A stretch of 6,246 nucleotides of DNA from a bacterium (GCA_021813835.1 JAKAJJ010000036.1:1-6246); one strand, 5' to 3'; shown: positions 1 to 6,171, numbered from the stretch's first letter. Numbers and translations: made by a program. Notes: generated from the letters alone by a model not told the origin.

Positions 1-257
1 GCGGGGACGCCCGCGCCGAGCATCGCGCGGACCCGCTCCCGCATCTCGCGGGCGGCCTTGTTGGTGAAGGTGACGGCGAGGATCTCGTTGCCCGGGACGC
101 CGCGGCGGATGAGATGGTAAATGCGGGTCGTGAGGACGCGCGTTTTCCCGCTCCCGGCGCCGGCGAGGACCGAAACCGGCCCGTCCGTCGCGCGTACGGC
201 GCGTTCTTGCGCTTCGTTCAGTCCCTCGAGGTATTTCACTACACGAATATACCGCAC
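1..257 (-). CDS. UvrD/PcrA-type superfamily 1 DNA helicase, N-terminal part (runs off the left edge)
   Basis: ATP-dependent 3'-5' DNA helicase of the UvrD/Rep/PcrA family, which acts in DNA repair and in clearing replication obstacles. Only the first 85 or so residues are present. Visible are the Q-motif region (LNEAQ, residues 13-17), the Walker A motif LAGAGSGKT (31-39, Lys38 binding ATP phosphate) and motif Ia [10 protein letters not shown] (63-72). The listed start is GTG at 257-255 because GGAGAG (264-269 on the plus strand as CTCTCC) lies 6 nt before it. A second in-frame GTG at 239-237 would give the more usual family N-terminus and cannot be excluded. The gene diverges from the LysM-M23 gene. 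The family call is firm; which paralogue (UvrD, PcrA or Rep) cannot be told from this part. Confidence 0.93.
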   Translation of the reverse strand, partial: MRYIRVVKYLEGLNEAQERAVRATDGPVSVLAGAGSGKTRVLTTRIYHLIRRGVPGNEILAVTFTNKAAREMRERVRAMLGAGVP

Positions 258-289
258 AAACCGCTCTCCACAGGCCCCCGAAGGCACGG

Positions 290-317
290 TTGACCCGGCC
301 CCTCGTTTCGCTATACT
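290..317 (+). promoter_or_regulatory. sigma70-type promoter for the LysM-M23 gene
   Basis: TTGACC at 290-295 and TATACT at 312-317 are separated by 16 bp, which is close to the vegetative consensus. Transcription would start near 324. It lies in the divergent gap between the helicase and the LysM-M23 peptidase and points at the peptidase. This is the best-scoring promoter by eye in the window. Confidence 0.7.
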
Positions 318-349
318 GGCTCTATCGGCTGAAAATGGAAGTATGAAAG

Positions 350-373
350 AAATGGCTTAAGTAAGCCATTTTT
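350..373 (+). promoter_or_regulatory. U-tailed hairpin in the 5' leader of the LysM-M23 gene (possible attenuator)
   Basis: The arms 350-359 (AAATGGCTTA) and 362-371 (TAAGCCATTT) are perfectly complementary, and the 3' arm runs into a T5 tract at 369-373. The structure begins about 25 nt after the predicted transcription start and before the peptidase reading frame. It has the shape of an intrinsic terminator, although its stem is AT-rich and its loop tight. A tiny frame, ATG-AAA-GAA-ATG-GCT-TAA (343-360), overlaps the left arm. It could be an attenuator, a 3' stabilising structure of a very short RNA, or a translation-blocking hairpin. The sequence does not decide between these. Confidence 0.5.
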
Positions 374-409
374 GTATTAGGAAGCACGACTGATCCCCCC
401 GTTTCCCCC

Positions 410-1546
410 ATAAATCCCAATCGAAAATTCCCCGCCCCGCCGTCGGTTCGTATCCGGCGAGACCTCTACCGGATCCTCGAGCACGGCGCGCTTCTCGTCG
501 CGGGATTCGCGGCCATCGCTTTTGCGGCGGCGTTCCTGCCGCGCGAGGCGAGCGCGTTCTGGCCGTTCGGCGCGTTCGGAACGAGCGCGGACGCCGCGGC
601 CAACGTCTCCTTGCCGAGTTCCTCCACGCCCGCGCTCGAAGCGCCGATAAACAGCGATCCCAACGCGAGCGCGCCCATCGCGCTCGCCACGTCGGAGGAT
701 TCCGCGCTCGTCGCCCACAGCGGACCGGACGGCTCGGCCGCCGATTCCTTCGGCGTCGCGCCGTCCGCCCGCATCTCGGTGTACGTCGTCCGCCCGGGCG
801 ATACGCTCTCGGAAATCGGGGATATGTTCGGCGTTTCTGTCAATACGATCATCTGGGCGAACGACCTCAAGAGCGCCGCGGACGTGCACCCGGGCGATAC
901 GCTCATCATCCTGCCGGTCTCGGGAATCGAGCACACGGTCGCGAAGGGCGACACGCTCGCGTCGCTCGCGAAGAAGTACGGCGCCGATGCGAACGAGATC
1001 GCCCAGTACAACGGCCTCGACCCGCAGGCGCCGCTTCTCGTCGGCTCCTCAGTCATCATCCCGGGCGGCGAACTCGCGACGCCCGTGCCGTCGTCTGCCC
1101 GCCCCATCGTGCGCGGCCGCGCGGTCTACGAGCCGTACCTGGGCGGCAGCGGCCCTGCGGTGCAGGGCTACTTCGGAAATCCCTTGCCGGGCGGCGTCAT
1201 CACCCAGGGCATCCATGGCTGGGATGCCGTGGATATCGGCGCGCAGCGCGGAGCGCCCATTTACGCGGCGGCGGCGGGAACCGTGATCATCGCCCGGAAC
1301 AACGGCGGGTGGAACGGCGGCTACGGAAATTACGTCGTCATCACGCACGACAACGGCGCGCAGACGCTCTACGCGCATATGATGCATGCCGTCGTATCGC
1401 CGGGCCGTCCGGTCGCCCGCGGACAGCTCATCGGCTACGTCGGCATGACGGGAATGACGACCGGCCCGCACCTCCACTTCGAAGTCCGCGGCGCGGCCAA
1501 TCCATTCCGCAGCTGCGCGGTCGGCAGCATCTGTTCTCCGCAGTGA
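410..1546 (+). CDS. LysM-LysM-M23 family metallopeptidase, probable envelope murein hydrolase
   Basis: Predicted zinc endopeptidase that cuts peptidoglycan cross-bridges outside the membrane. Counting from codon 410 (378 residues), there is a basic N-terminus (RKF, RIRR), a hydrophobic segment at about 27-43 acting as signal or anchor, then an Ala/Ser-rich linker. Two LysM peptidoglycan-binding repeats follow (VVRPGDTLSEIG and HTVAKGDTLASLA). The M23 domain fills the C-terminal third and shows the zinc and active-site residues in HGWDAVDIG, YAHM and GPHLHFE. A Cys pair lies near the C-terminus (SCAVGSIC). The frame is open from 365. The only standard start in it before the LysM region is TTG at 611, which would delete the hydrophobic segment. 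I list ATA at 410 as a placeholder, so the true start is unresolved. The gene has its own promoter upstream and a strong terminator downstream. Confidence 0.85.
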   Translation: MNPNRKFPAPPSVRIRRDLYRILEHGALLVAGFAAIAFAAAFLPREASAFWPFGAFGTSADAAANVSLPSSSTPALEAPINSDPNASAPIALATSEDSALVAHSGPDGSAADSFGVAPSARISVYVVRPGDTLSEIGDMFGVSVNTIIWANDLKSAADVHPGDTLIILPVSGIEHTVAKGDTLASLAKKYGADANEIAQYNGLDPQAPLLVGSSVIIPGGELATPVPSSARPIVRGRAVYEPYLGGSGPAVQGYFGNPLPGGVITQGIHGWDAVDIGAQRGAPIYAAAAGTVIIARNNGGWNGGYGNYVVITHDNGAQTLYAHMMHAVVSPGRPVARGQLIGYVGMTGMTTGPHLHFEVRGAANPFRSCAVGSICSPQ

Positions 1547-1562
1547 TCCCGCGCGAAAGGAC

Positions 1563-1595
1563 GCCCCGCGGCGCTTGAGCGCCGCGGGGCTTTTT
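1563..1595 (+). terminator. Intrinsic terminator of the LysM-M23 gene
   Basis: A perfect 12-bp GC-rich stem (1563-1574 with 1579-1590) closed by a TTGA loop is followed by five T residues at 1591-1595. It lies 16 nt after the peptidase stop codon. It also sits just past the yifB stop on the other strand, where it lacks a comparable T tract, so it may stop convergent transcription less well in that direction. Confidence 0.93.
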
Positions 1596-1596
1596 G

Positions 1597-3180
1597 TCAT
1601 TCAAATCCGAACAGCCCGCGCGGGCGGTACTGGAGCGCTTCGTGGACGAAGGCCGGGGACACGGCATCCGCGCCGGCGAGATCGGCGATGGTGCGCGCCA
1701 CCCGCATCGTGCGGTGGTAACTGCGCGGCGAGAGGTTGAGCCGCGCCGCCGCCGCCGCGAGCGCCTCTTTGGCGGCGGCGGTAAAGCCGCTCTTCTCGTC
1801 GAGGGCGCGCCCCGGAAGGAGCGCGTTTGCGGCGCCGCGCCCGCCGCGCTTTTCGGCGCGGGCGCGGGCGCGCGCGACGCGTTCGCGCACCGCCGCGGAC
1901 GATTCCCCGGCGGCGAGCTTCGCGAGGACGCCGTGCGGCACGAGCGGCACTTCTATCCAGAGATCGAGCCGGTCGACGATGGGGCGGGAAATGCGCCGCG
2001 CCTGCTTGGCGGCGGCGCGGAGCGCGACGCGCGCGTCGTCGGAGAGCGTCTCCGCGGGATTCATCGCGGCGACCACCATGCAATCGGCGGGAAACGTCGC
2101 GCTCGCCCGCGCGCGCGATACGGTAACGACGCGGTCCTCGAGCGGCTGGCGCAAGGCCTCGAGCGCGCGCGAATCGAATTCGGGGAACTCATCGAGGAAG
2201 AGGACGCCTTTGTGCGCGAGCGTCACCTCGCCGGCCTTCGGGAAGGCGCCTCCGCCGACGAGCGCGACGTGCGAGACCGAGTGGTGCGGCGCGCGGAACG
2301 GCGGCCAGTATGCGGCGGCGCCGTCCGCGAGGAGGCCGGCCGTCGAATGGATCGCCGTCACCTCGAGAGCGTCGTCGCCCGAGAGGGGCGGCAGGATGCC
2401 CGCGAGCGCGCGCGCAAGCATCGTCTTGCCCGTGCCGGGCGGGCCGTACAGGACGATGTTGTGCCGCCCGGCGGCGGCGATTTCGAGCGCGCGCTTCGCG
2501 CTCTCCTGCCCTTTCACCTCGTTCAAGTCGACCGCGGGAGGCGGCGGTGCGGCCTCGGGAGCGCGCAGGAGGCGCGGAAGGAGCGCTTTGCCAGTGAGGT
2601 GCCGGACGGCCGCTCCGAGCGTGGGCGGCGCATAGACGGCGACGCCGTCCGCGAGAAGCGCCTCCCGCGCGTTGCCGGGCGGCACGAACACCGCCCGTAT
2701 GCCGCGGCGCTTGGCGGAGAGAACCTGCGGCAGGACTCCGCGCACGGCGCGCACCGCCCCGTCGAGCGCGAGCTCGCCGATAAAGAGCACGTCCGCGGTG
2801 CCGCGGGGCGGAAGTTCACCCGCGGCGCCGAGGTACGCGAGCGCGAGCGCGAGGTCGTAGTGCGCGCCCTCTTTTTTCAGATCCGCGGGCGAAAGCGACA
2901 GGACGATGCGCTTGTTCTGCTGTTTCGGCGACTTGTACCCCGTGTGGCGTATGGCGGCGGCGAGCCGGTCGCGCGCTTCCTCGACCGCCTTGTCGGCGAG
3001 GCCGACGACCGAGAACGCGTGCAGTCCGCGCGTGAGGTCCGCTTCGACGGTGACGAGCTCCGCACGCGCGCCGACGGGCTGGGCGGCGAGCGTCCGCGCG
3101 TATCCGCGCGGCGATTGCGGCGCCGCGGACGGCGCCGCCCGCTCCGTCAGCGGCGGCTTCGCGTTCCGTTTTGATTCCAT
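1597..3180 (-). CDS. YifB/ComM-type Mg-chelatase-like AAA+ ATPase
   Basis: Member of the YifB/ComM family. ComM in naturally competent bacteria is a hexameric helicase that helps branch migration when incoming DNA is integrated. The protein is 527 residues, near the usual 500-510 plus an extra N-terminal tail of about 25. The N-terminal ChlI-like domain shows [20 protein letters not shown] (51-70). The AAA+ core shows Walker A GPPGTGKT (246-253), the family motif [15 protein letters not shown] (297-311), Walker B VLFLDE (326-331) and the [10 protein letters not shown] segment (403-412). The C-terminal domain shows [20 protein letters not shown] (484-503) and EALQYRP. The usual Cys-rich NPCPCG stretch after the MNP motif is absent: the sequence runs [10 protein letters not shown]. 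The gene starts 48 nt after the zinc-finger gene and may be cotranscribed with it. ATG at 3180 has no clear ribosome-binding site, so the start is moderately sure. Confidence 0.95.
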   Translation of the reverse strand: MESKRNAKPPLTERAAPSAAPQSPRGYARTLAAQPVGARAELVTVEADLTRGLHAFSVVGLADKAVEEARDRLAAAIRHTGYKSPKQQNKRIVLSLSPADLKKEGAHYDLALALAYLGAAGELPPRGTADVLFIGELALDGAVRAVRGVLPQVLSAKRRGIRAVFVPPGNAREALLADGVAVYAPPTLGAAVRHLTGKALLPRLLRAPEAAPPPPAVDLNEVKGQESAKRALEIAAAGRHNIVLYGPPGTGKTMLARALAGILPPLSGDDALEVTAIHSTAGLLADGAAAYWPPFRAPHHSVSHVALVGGGAFPKAGEVTLAHKGVLFLDEFPEFDSRALEALRQPLEDRVVTVSRARASATFPADCMVVAAMNPAETLSDDARVALRAAAKQARRISRPIVDRLDLWIEVPLVPHGVLAKLAAGESSAAVRERVARARARAEKRGGRGAANALLPGRALDEKSGFTAAAKEALAAAAARLNLSPRSYHRTMRVARTIADLAGADAVSPAFVHEALQYRPRGLFGFE

Positions 3181-3228
3181 GGTGCGGGCATGTCCATGAT
3201 TCCGGCGATCGGCGGGGTGGCGTTCCAG

Positions 3229-3576
3229 CTACATATGCGCGGAACAGGTCGTCGCCGCCGGGTCGGCCGCAAGGCGCGCGTTCCCGATCGGTTTCCCGCA
3301 CACCTCGCATTTCCCGTACGTTCCTTCTCCGGTCCTTTTGAGGGCGGAGAGGACGGTGTCGTAGCGCGCTTCGAGGTCGGCGAGGATGGCGGCATTCGTT
3401 TCGCGGCTCACGAAGACGTCGGCCTGGTCGGCCTGGTCCGGCTCCGCGCCGGTTTCCGTCGGCACGGCCTCCCAGTCGTCCGGTACGGCGGGATTTTTGC
3501 GGCCGACGCTCGCCATCCTCTCCTCGAGGCGCGCTTTCTCCGCCTCGAGCTTCTTCTTGAACGGTTCGGTCCTCAT
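3229..3576 (-). CDS. DksA/TraR-type C4-like zinc-finger protein
   Basis: Small protein (115 residues) of the DksA/TraR family, whose studied members bind the RNA polymerase secondary channel and change promoter choice, often with ppGpp. A charged helical N-terminal region (PFKKKLEAEKARLEERM, 5-21) and an acidic middle (about 41-54) precede the finger. The zinc-binding part reads CEVCGKPIGNARLAADP and ends TTCSAHM. Ligands are Cys90, Cys93, Cys111 and, at the fourth position, His114 instead of the usual Cys, with family spacing kept. The protein ends two residues after Cys111-x-x-His, so it lacks the C-terminal helix found after the finger in many relatives. The gene follows the membrane-protein gene by 18 nt. 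A -10-like TATCAT ends 7 nt before the ATG. The family is well supported; the regulatory role is inferred. Confidence 0.92.
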   Translation of the reverse strand: MRTEPFKKKLEAEKARLEERMASVGRKNPAVPDDWEAVPTETGAEPDQADQADVFVSRETNAAILADLEARYDTVLSALKRTGEGTYGKCEVCGKPIGNARLAADPAATTCSAHM

Positions 3577-3583
3577 CGGGGGA

Positions 3584-3592
3584 ATGATAGCA
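3584..3592 (-). promoter_or_regulatory. Extended -10 element just before the DksA/TraR-type gene
   Basis: On the minus strand the sequence TGC-TATCAT (an extended -10 of the TGnTATAAT type) ends 7 nt before the ATG at 3576. Initiation would fall at or next to the start codon, giving a leaderless mRNA. No good -35 hexamer is visible, as is usual for extended -10 promoters. No Shine-Dalgarno sequence precedes this ATG. Confidence 0.4.
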
Positions 3593-3594
3593 GA

Positions 3595-4842
3595 TTACGG
3601 CGCGCGGGACGTGGCGAGGCGGTTCACGAGTTCGGTGAACGCCGCGGCGTCGCGCGCGATGACGAGCGTCGACGGGTTCCAGTAGCCGTAGAGGAGCGTG
3701 CTGTCGCCCGCGGCGTCCCCGTAAACGCGCACGTCGTGGTTCGCGACGACTTCGTCGCGGAAGCTAAGGGGCGCGTTTACGGGAAGAGCGTTCGTCGTCG
3801 TCGCGGCCGATGTCGCGGCCGACGTCGCCGCGGGCGCGGGCGGCGGAAAGAGCGGCGCGAGGTCGCGCGGCATCGTCGCTTCCCACGAGAGCATCCCGGC
3901 AAGCGTGTCGCGGTAGGACGCGACGGACAATATGAAAAAGGGGCTCGCCGCTCCTGCCTCGTTCACGATGCCCGCCATGCTGCTCGACGCGTTTATGTTG
4001 CGCAGAAGGATGTCCGGCGCCGGCAGGGCAAGCGCGGAGAAAACGCTCGCGCCGGTCGTCGTCGCGCCCGCAAGGGAGAGGAGCCGCACCGCGCCGGCGG
4101 CGGGCGGATGCGAAAGAGAATCCGAGATCGCCTGCGCGAGCGCCGCGCCCGCGCCGGATACCTGCGCGCGCTCGTCGACGAATATCGGCGCGGATGCGAC
4201 CGGGGCGGGCGCGACGGGCGCCGTTTCCGCGCGGTAGCGCGTGTAGGCGACAGACGCTCCGGCGGCGCCCGCAACGAGAAGGAGCACGCCGGCGGCGACG
4301 TACCAGAGGCCGGCGCCCGCGCCGCGGGGCGGGGCCTCCGGCGCGGACGGGGCGGGCGCGGCGTCCTGTTCGGCCGCAAGCACGGTCACGGGCGATGCGT
4401 TCGTTTCCTTCACGCGCGACGTGAAGTCCTCCGCGTACGTGTGAATGGGCGTCGGGCCTTCGGAGGGGACGGGCGCGGGCGGCTGGGGAACGGGCGGGGC
4501 TTCTGCCGCAGGAGCGGGAGCGGGCGGGCGCGGCGCGAGCAGATCAAGAGGATGCCCCGGCTCGCGTATCGTATGGAACGCGCCCAAAGAGGGCATGCGC
4601 GGCTCTCGCGGAGAGGGCGCGGGCGCGGGAGGATGTTCGGGCGCTGGCGCAGGCGGCGGAAGCGCGCCCGATTTCGGCGGCGGCTCTTCCGGGAGCGGCG
4701 CGAGGTCGGGAACGCCGCCCCTCCGGAGCGTTTCGAGGTCGCCCGCGTAGGTGCGGATGTACTTCTTCGGCTTCCCCGCGAGTTCCCGGTCGAGCTCTTT
4801 CTCCGCGTCGTCGGTGCTGATGTGTGCGTCTGGAGTATCCAT
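3595..4842 (-). CDS. Uncharacterised single-pass membrane protein with Pro/Ala-rich N-terminal half
   Basis: I do not recognise a named family. The 415-residue protein has an N-terminal region (1-178) that is strongly enriched in Pro, Ala and Glu and probably disordered. It has one transmembrane segment at about 179-200 (LWYVAAGVLLLVAGAAGASV) and a C-terminal domain of about 215 residues. Positive residues after the helix (YTRYR) make the topology ambiguous. Two copies of a short motif flank the disordered part: IRTYAGDLE (29-37) and IHTYAEDFT (133-141). The C-terminal end holds a well-structured looking segment, FRDEVVANHDVRVYGD (361-376), then STLLYGYWNPSTLVIARD. A short repeat, ATSAATSAATTT, lies at 339-350. 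Similar architectures are common as hypothetical proteins in Parcubacteria (recalled, not searched). ATG at 4842 has a -10-like hexamer 6 nt upstream and no ribosome-binding site. Confidence 0.82.
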   Translation of the reverse strand: MDTPDAHISTDDAEKELDRELAGKPKKYIRTYAGDLETLRRGGVPDLAPLPEEPPPKSGALPPPAPAPEHPPAPAPSPREPRMPSLGAFHTIREPGHPLDLLAPRPPAPAPAAEAPPVPQPPAPVPSEGPTPIHTYAEDFTSRVKETNASPVTVLAAEQDAAPAPSAPEAPPRGAGAGLWYVAAGVLLLVAGAAGASVAYTRYRAETAPVAPAPVASAPIFVDERAQVSGAGAALAQAISDSLSHPPAAGAVRLLSLAGATTTGASVFSALALPAPDILLRNINASSSMAGIVNEAGAASPFFILSVASYRDTLAGMLSWEATMPRDLAPLFPPPAPAATSAATSAATTTNALPVNAPLSFRDEVVANHDVRVYGDAAGDSTLLYGYWNPSTLVIARDAAAFTELVNRLATSRAP

Positions 4843-4848
4843 TCGCTT

Positions 4849-4877
4849 CTTATACTAGCGCGCCGGAAGCGCCCGAA
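4849..4877 (-). promoter_or_regulatory. Candidate promoter for the membrane-protein gene, giving a leaderless mRNA
   Basis: On the minus strand TTCGGG (4877-4872) and TATAAG (4854-4849) are 17 bp apart. TATAAG matches five of six -10 consensus positions; the -35 is weak. The hexamer ends 6 nt before the ATG at 4842, so transcription would begin at or next to the start codon. Confidence 0.5.
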
Positions 4878-4883
4878 AGCGGG

Positions 4884-5399
4884 TTATCCGCGGCTCGCGA
4901 TGGTGAACTTCCGCGGGTCGTCGCACATATCGGTGAACGCGTGCGCGGCTTCCTTCAGCTTCGCCGAGGAGGATTTGCCGAAGGAGATGACCTCCACCTG
5001 GCATCCTTCGTGCAGATCGAGGTACTGGATGAGCGGGACGAAGTCGCCGTCGCCCGTCGCGAGCACGACGGTATCGAGCTTCGGCGCGAGCTTCACCGCG
5101 TCGATGGCGAGGCCGACGTCCCAGTCGGCTTTCTTCGCGCCGTCGGCGAAGACCTGCAGGTCCTTGATCTTCGTCTCGATGCCCATCTTGGTGAGCGCTT
5201 CGAAGAAATTCTTTTCCTCGCCGCTCTCCGTCCGGATGACGTAGGCGATGGCGCGCACGAGAATGCGGCCGCCGACGGCTTCCTCGAGGATCTTGCCGAA
5301 GTTGACGCGCGCCTTATAGAGATGTTTGGCGCTGTGGTAGAGGTTCTGCGTGTCGATGAACACGCCTACGCGCTGCGCCGGATGTTTGATGACTGCCAT
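4884..5399 (-). CDS. NYN-domain (LabA/DUF88-like) PIN-fold protein, putative ribonuclease
   Basis: The 171-residue protein is almost entirely one NYN domain, a PIN-like nuclease fold found in LabA-type bacterial proteins and thought to cut or bind RNA. The first strand carries VGVFIDTQNLYH (11-22) with the conserved Asp16 and Asn19. The middle shows KKADWDVGLAIDAV (89-102) with Asp94 and Asp100. The next strand carries VVLATGDGDFVPLIQYL (111-127) with Asp117 and Asp119. Together these form the usual acidic metal site, so it looks catalytically competent. The substrate is unknown. It lies 83 nt after rpsO, beyond that gene's terminator, and 41 nt before the membrane-protein gene. No Shine-Dalgarno sequence is seen before the ATG, but a -10-like CATAAC (5413-5408) lies 8 nt upstream. 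Confidence 0.93.
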   Translation of the reverse strand: MAVIKHPAQRVGVFIDTQNLYHSAKHLYKARVNFGKILEEAVGGRILVRAIAYVIRTESGEEKNFFEALTKMGIETKIKDLQVFADGAKKADWDVGLAIDAVKLAPKLDTVVLATGDGDFVPLIQYLDLHEGCQVEVISFGKSSSAKLKEAAHAFTDMCDDPRKFTIASRG

Positions 5400-5427
5400 A
5401 AAAAGACGTTATGAAATAGCGAACGTG

Positions 5428-5447
5428 TTAAAAGCGGCGGGTGCCGC
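5428..5447 (-). terminator. Intrinsic terminator of rpsO
   Basis: Read on the minus strand, GCGGC (5447-5443) and GCCGC (5438-5434) pair around an ACCC loop, followed by TTTTAA. The stem is short (5 bp) but all GC. It lies 35 nt after the S15 stop codon and separates rpsO from the NYN gene. Another palindrome, CATCCC-GCG-GGGATG (about 5465-5479), lies between the stop and this hairpin but has no T tract. Confidence 0.7.
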
Positions 5448-5482
5448 ATTTCCATACTACCATCATCCCCGCGGGATGGTTG

Positions 5483-5749
5483 TTATTTCTTCAACCCGAG
5501 CTTTTTGACAACCGCGTTGTAGCGGCGCTTGTCGTTCGCTTCGAGATAGCGCAGGTGCGAGCGGCGGTCGGCGACCATCTGGAGGAGGCCGCGACGGGAA
5601 TGGAAATCCTTCGGGTTCTTCTTCAGGTGCTTGGCCAGCTCATCGATCTGCTTGGAGAGGAGCGCGACCTGCACGTCCGGCGAGCCGGTATCCGCGTCGT
5701 GGCGGGCGGCATCTTTGATGATCGCCGCCTTTTTCCTGGTGGTAAGCAT
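5483..5749 (-). CDS. rpsO: 30S ribosomal protein S15
   Basis: Primary 16S rRNA-binding protein that binds the central domain early in assembly of the small-subunit platform. The protein is 88 residues, against the usual 88-89. It shows the family signatures TGSPDVQVALLSKQIDEL (21-38) and HSRRGLLQMVADRRSHLRYL (50-69), with a basic C-terminus (KKLGLKK). The start is ATG at 5749: AAGGTGG lies 8 nt before it, and family members begin at this MLTTRKK-like position. The frame stays open upstream to 5866, but that stretch is not S15-like and overlaps the reverse-transcriptase remnant. rpsO often precedes pnp in bacteria; here it is followed by a NYN-domain gene instead. S15 commonly represses its own translation, but no leader structure is evident in the short 5' region. 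Confidence 0.98.
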   Translation of the reverse strand: MLTTRKKAAIIKDAARHDADTGSPDVQVALLSKQIDELAKHLKKNPKDFHSRRGLLQMVADRRSHLRYLEANDKRRYNAVVKKLGLKK

Positions 5750-5777
5750 GAGCAACCCCACCTTACCACGTCTTGAC

Positions 5778-5993
5778 TTATTTTGCAAGCCTTGCGGACG
5801 CTGTCGAGATGAGCGCCGCGAGCTTTCGCGTATTCCCATGCGAAAGCATTCCGCGATACGACGCAACGGTTTCTTCGCTCGGATTCCTGCTGACCGCCTT
5901 CAACATCCGCCGCTTGGTATTCGTCCGCAGCACGCGATGATGCGGAAATTGTACCCAGCCGAGAAAATCAATACCGGTTGTCGGCGTTCCAGT
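5778..5993 (-). pseudogene. Reverse transcriptase (DGR/group II-like RT family), C-terminal remnant only
   Basis: The frame ends at TAA 5780-5778. It reads GIDFLGWVQFPHHRVLRT, then NTKRRMLKAV, and later SYRGMLSHGNTRKL. This matches the end of RNA-directed DNA polymerases of the DGR/retroelement type, where GxDFLGW follows the palm domain and the thumb continues with xTxRR and SYxGxLxHxNT. From the GIDFLGW glycine (codon 5975-5973) about 65 residues remain. Upstream the frame meets TGA at 5996-5994. No YxDD catalytic motif or other palm or finger motif is visible in any minus frame between 5994 and 6246. The N-terminal four-fifths is therefore deleted, or separated by an insertion whose far end is outside the window. 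It cannot be active. It ends 28 nt before the rpsO start and seems to supply that gene's promoter. The RT call is firm; the exact RT class is inferred. Confidence 0.82.
5780..5807 (-). promoter_or_regulatory. Candidate rpsO promoter inside the 3' end of the RT remnant
   Basis: On the minus strand TCGACA (5807-5802, five of six -35 positions) and CAAAAT (5785-5780, four of six -10 positions) are 16 bp apart. Initiation near 5772 would leave a leader of about 20 nt carrying the AAGGTGG ribosome-binding site of rpsO. No better promoter is visible closer to the gene. Confidence 0.45.
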
Positions 5994-6005
5994 TCACGTT
6001 GACTG
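5976..6005 (-). other. AAC-rich tract resembling a DGR template repeat (hypothesis)
   Basis: Read on the minus strand just before the RT remnant, the third frame encodes AVNVNWNADNR with repeated AAC codons. Such Asn-rich, AAC-dense coding is typical of template repeats in diversity-generating retroelements, where adenines are the mutable positions. The tract is short, no matching variable repeat is in the window, and the same frame stops at once in the RT part. It may be a truncated template fused to the RT end by deletion, or chance. Confidence 0.25.
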
Positions 6006-6155
6006 CGCAACCGGCGACTCGTTTTGTGCGCGTTGCCATCCTTGCCACCGCCCATAGAACCGCTCTCTGGGCTGAATCGTATGCGGGACCTCGAAGTCCG
6101 CCAGCAATGCGCACCAACTACCAAGATTTTTTACAAACGGCTTGCGCGCGCTCCG

Positions 6156-6171
6156 TGCGACCGTAGTCGCA
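6156..6171. repeat. Perfect inverted repeat, 6-bp stem with 4-nt loop
   Basis: TGCGAC (6156-6161) and GTCGCA (6166-6171) pair perfectly around CGTA. It lies 22 nt beyond the stop of the minus-strand frame ending at 6194. In DGRs a short GC-rich stem with a tetraloop just past the variable repeat promotes retrohoming, and this has a similar size and position. The loop is not of the GRNA type described for the Bordetella phage element, and there is no T tract that would make it a terminator. Confidence 0.45.

Noticed and set aside
377..1107. Two minus-strand open frames (934-377 and 1107-466)
   Set aside because: They lie opposite the hydrophobic segment and LysM repeats of the peptidase and have Arg/Asp- or Ser/Ala-rich composition typical of antisense frames in GC-rich DNA.
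1594..3174. Plus-strand open frame of 526 codons opposite yifB
   Set aside because: It is an Arg/Gly-rich shadow of a high-GC gene. The opposite strand carries all the YifB motifs, and this frame has no recognisable domain or ribosome-binding site.
3793..3831. Short tandem 12-bp-type repeat coding for ATSAATSAATTT
   Set aside because: It is a small low-complexity linker inside the membrane protein, too short and in-frame to be a separate element.
3190..5244. Plus-strand open frame of 684 codons
   Set aside because: It spans three well-supported minus-strand genes, is dominated by Arg and Gly, and crosses their intergenic promoters. It is a codon-bias artefact.
5465..5479. Palindrome CATCCC-GCG-GGGATG as the rpsO terminator
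   Set aside because: It has no T tract after it; the downstream hairpin at 5428-5447 with TTTT fits better.
5750..5866. N-terminal extension of S15 by 39 residues
   Set aside because: The extension is out of frame with the RT remnant it overlaps, is unlike any S15, and a good ribosome-binding site marks the ATG at 5749.
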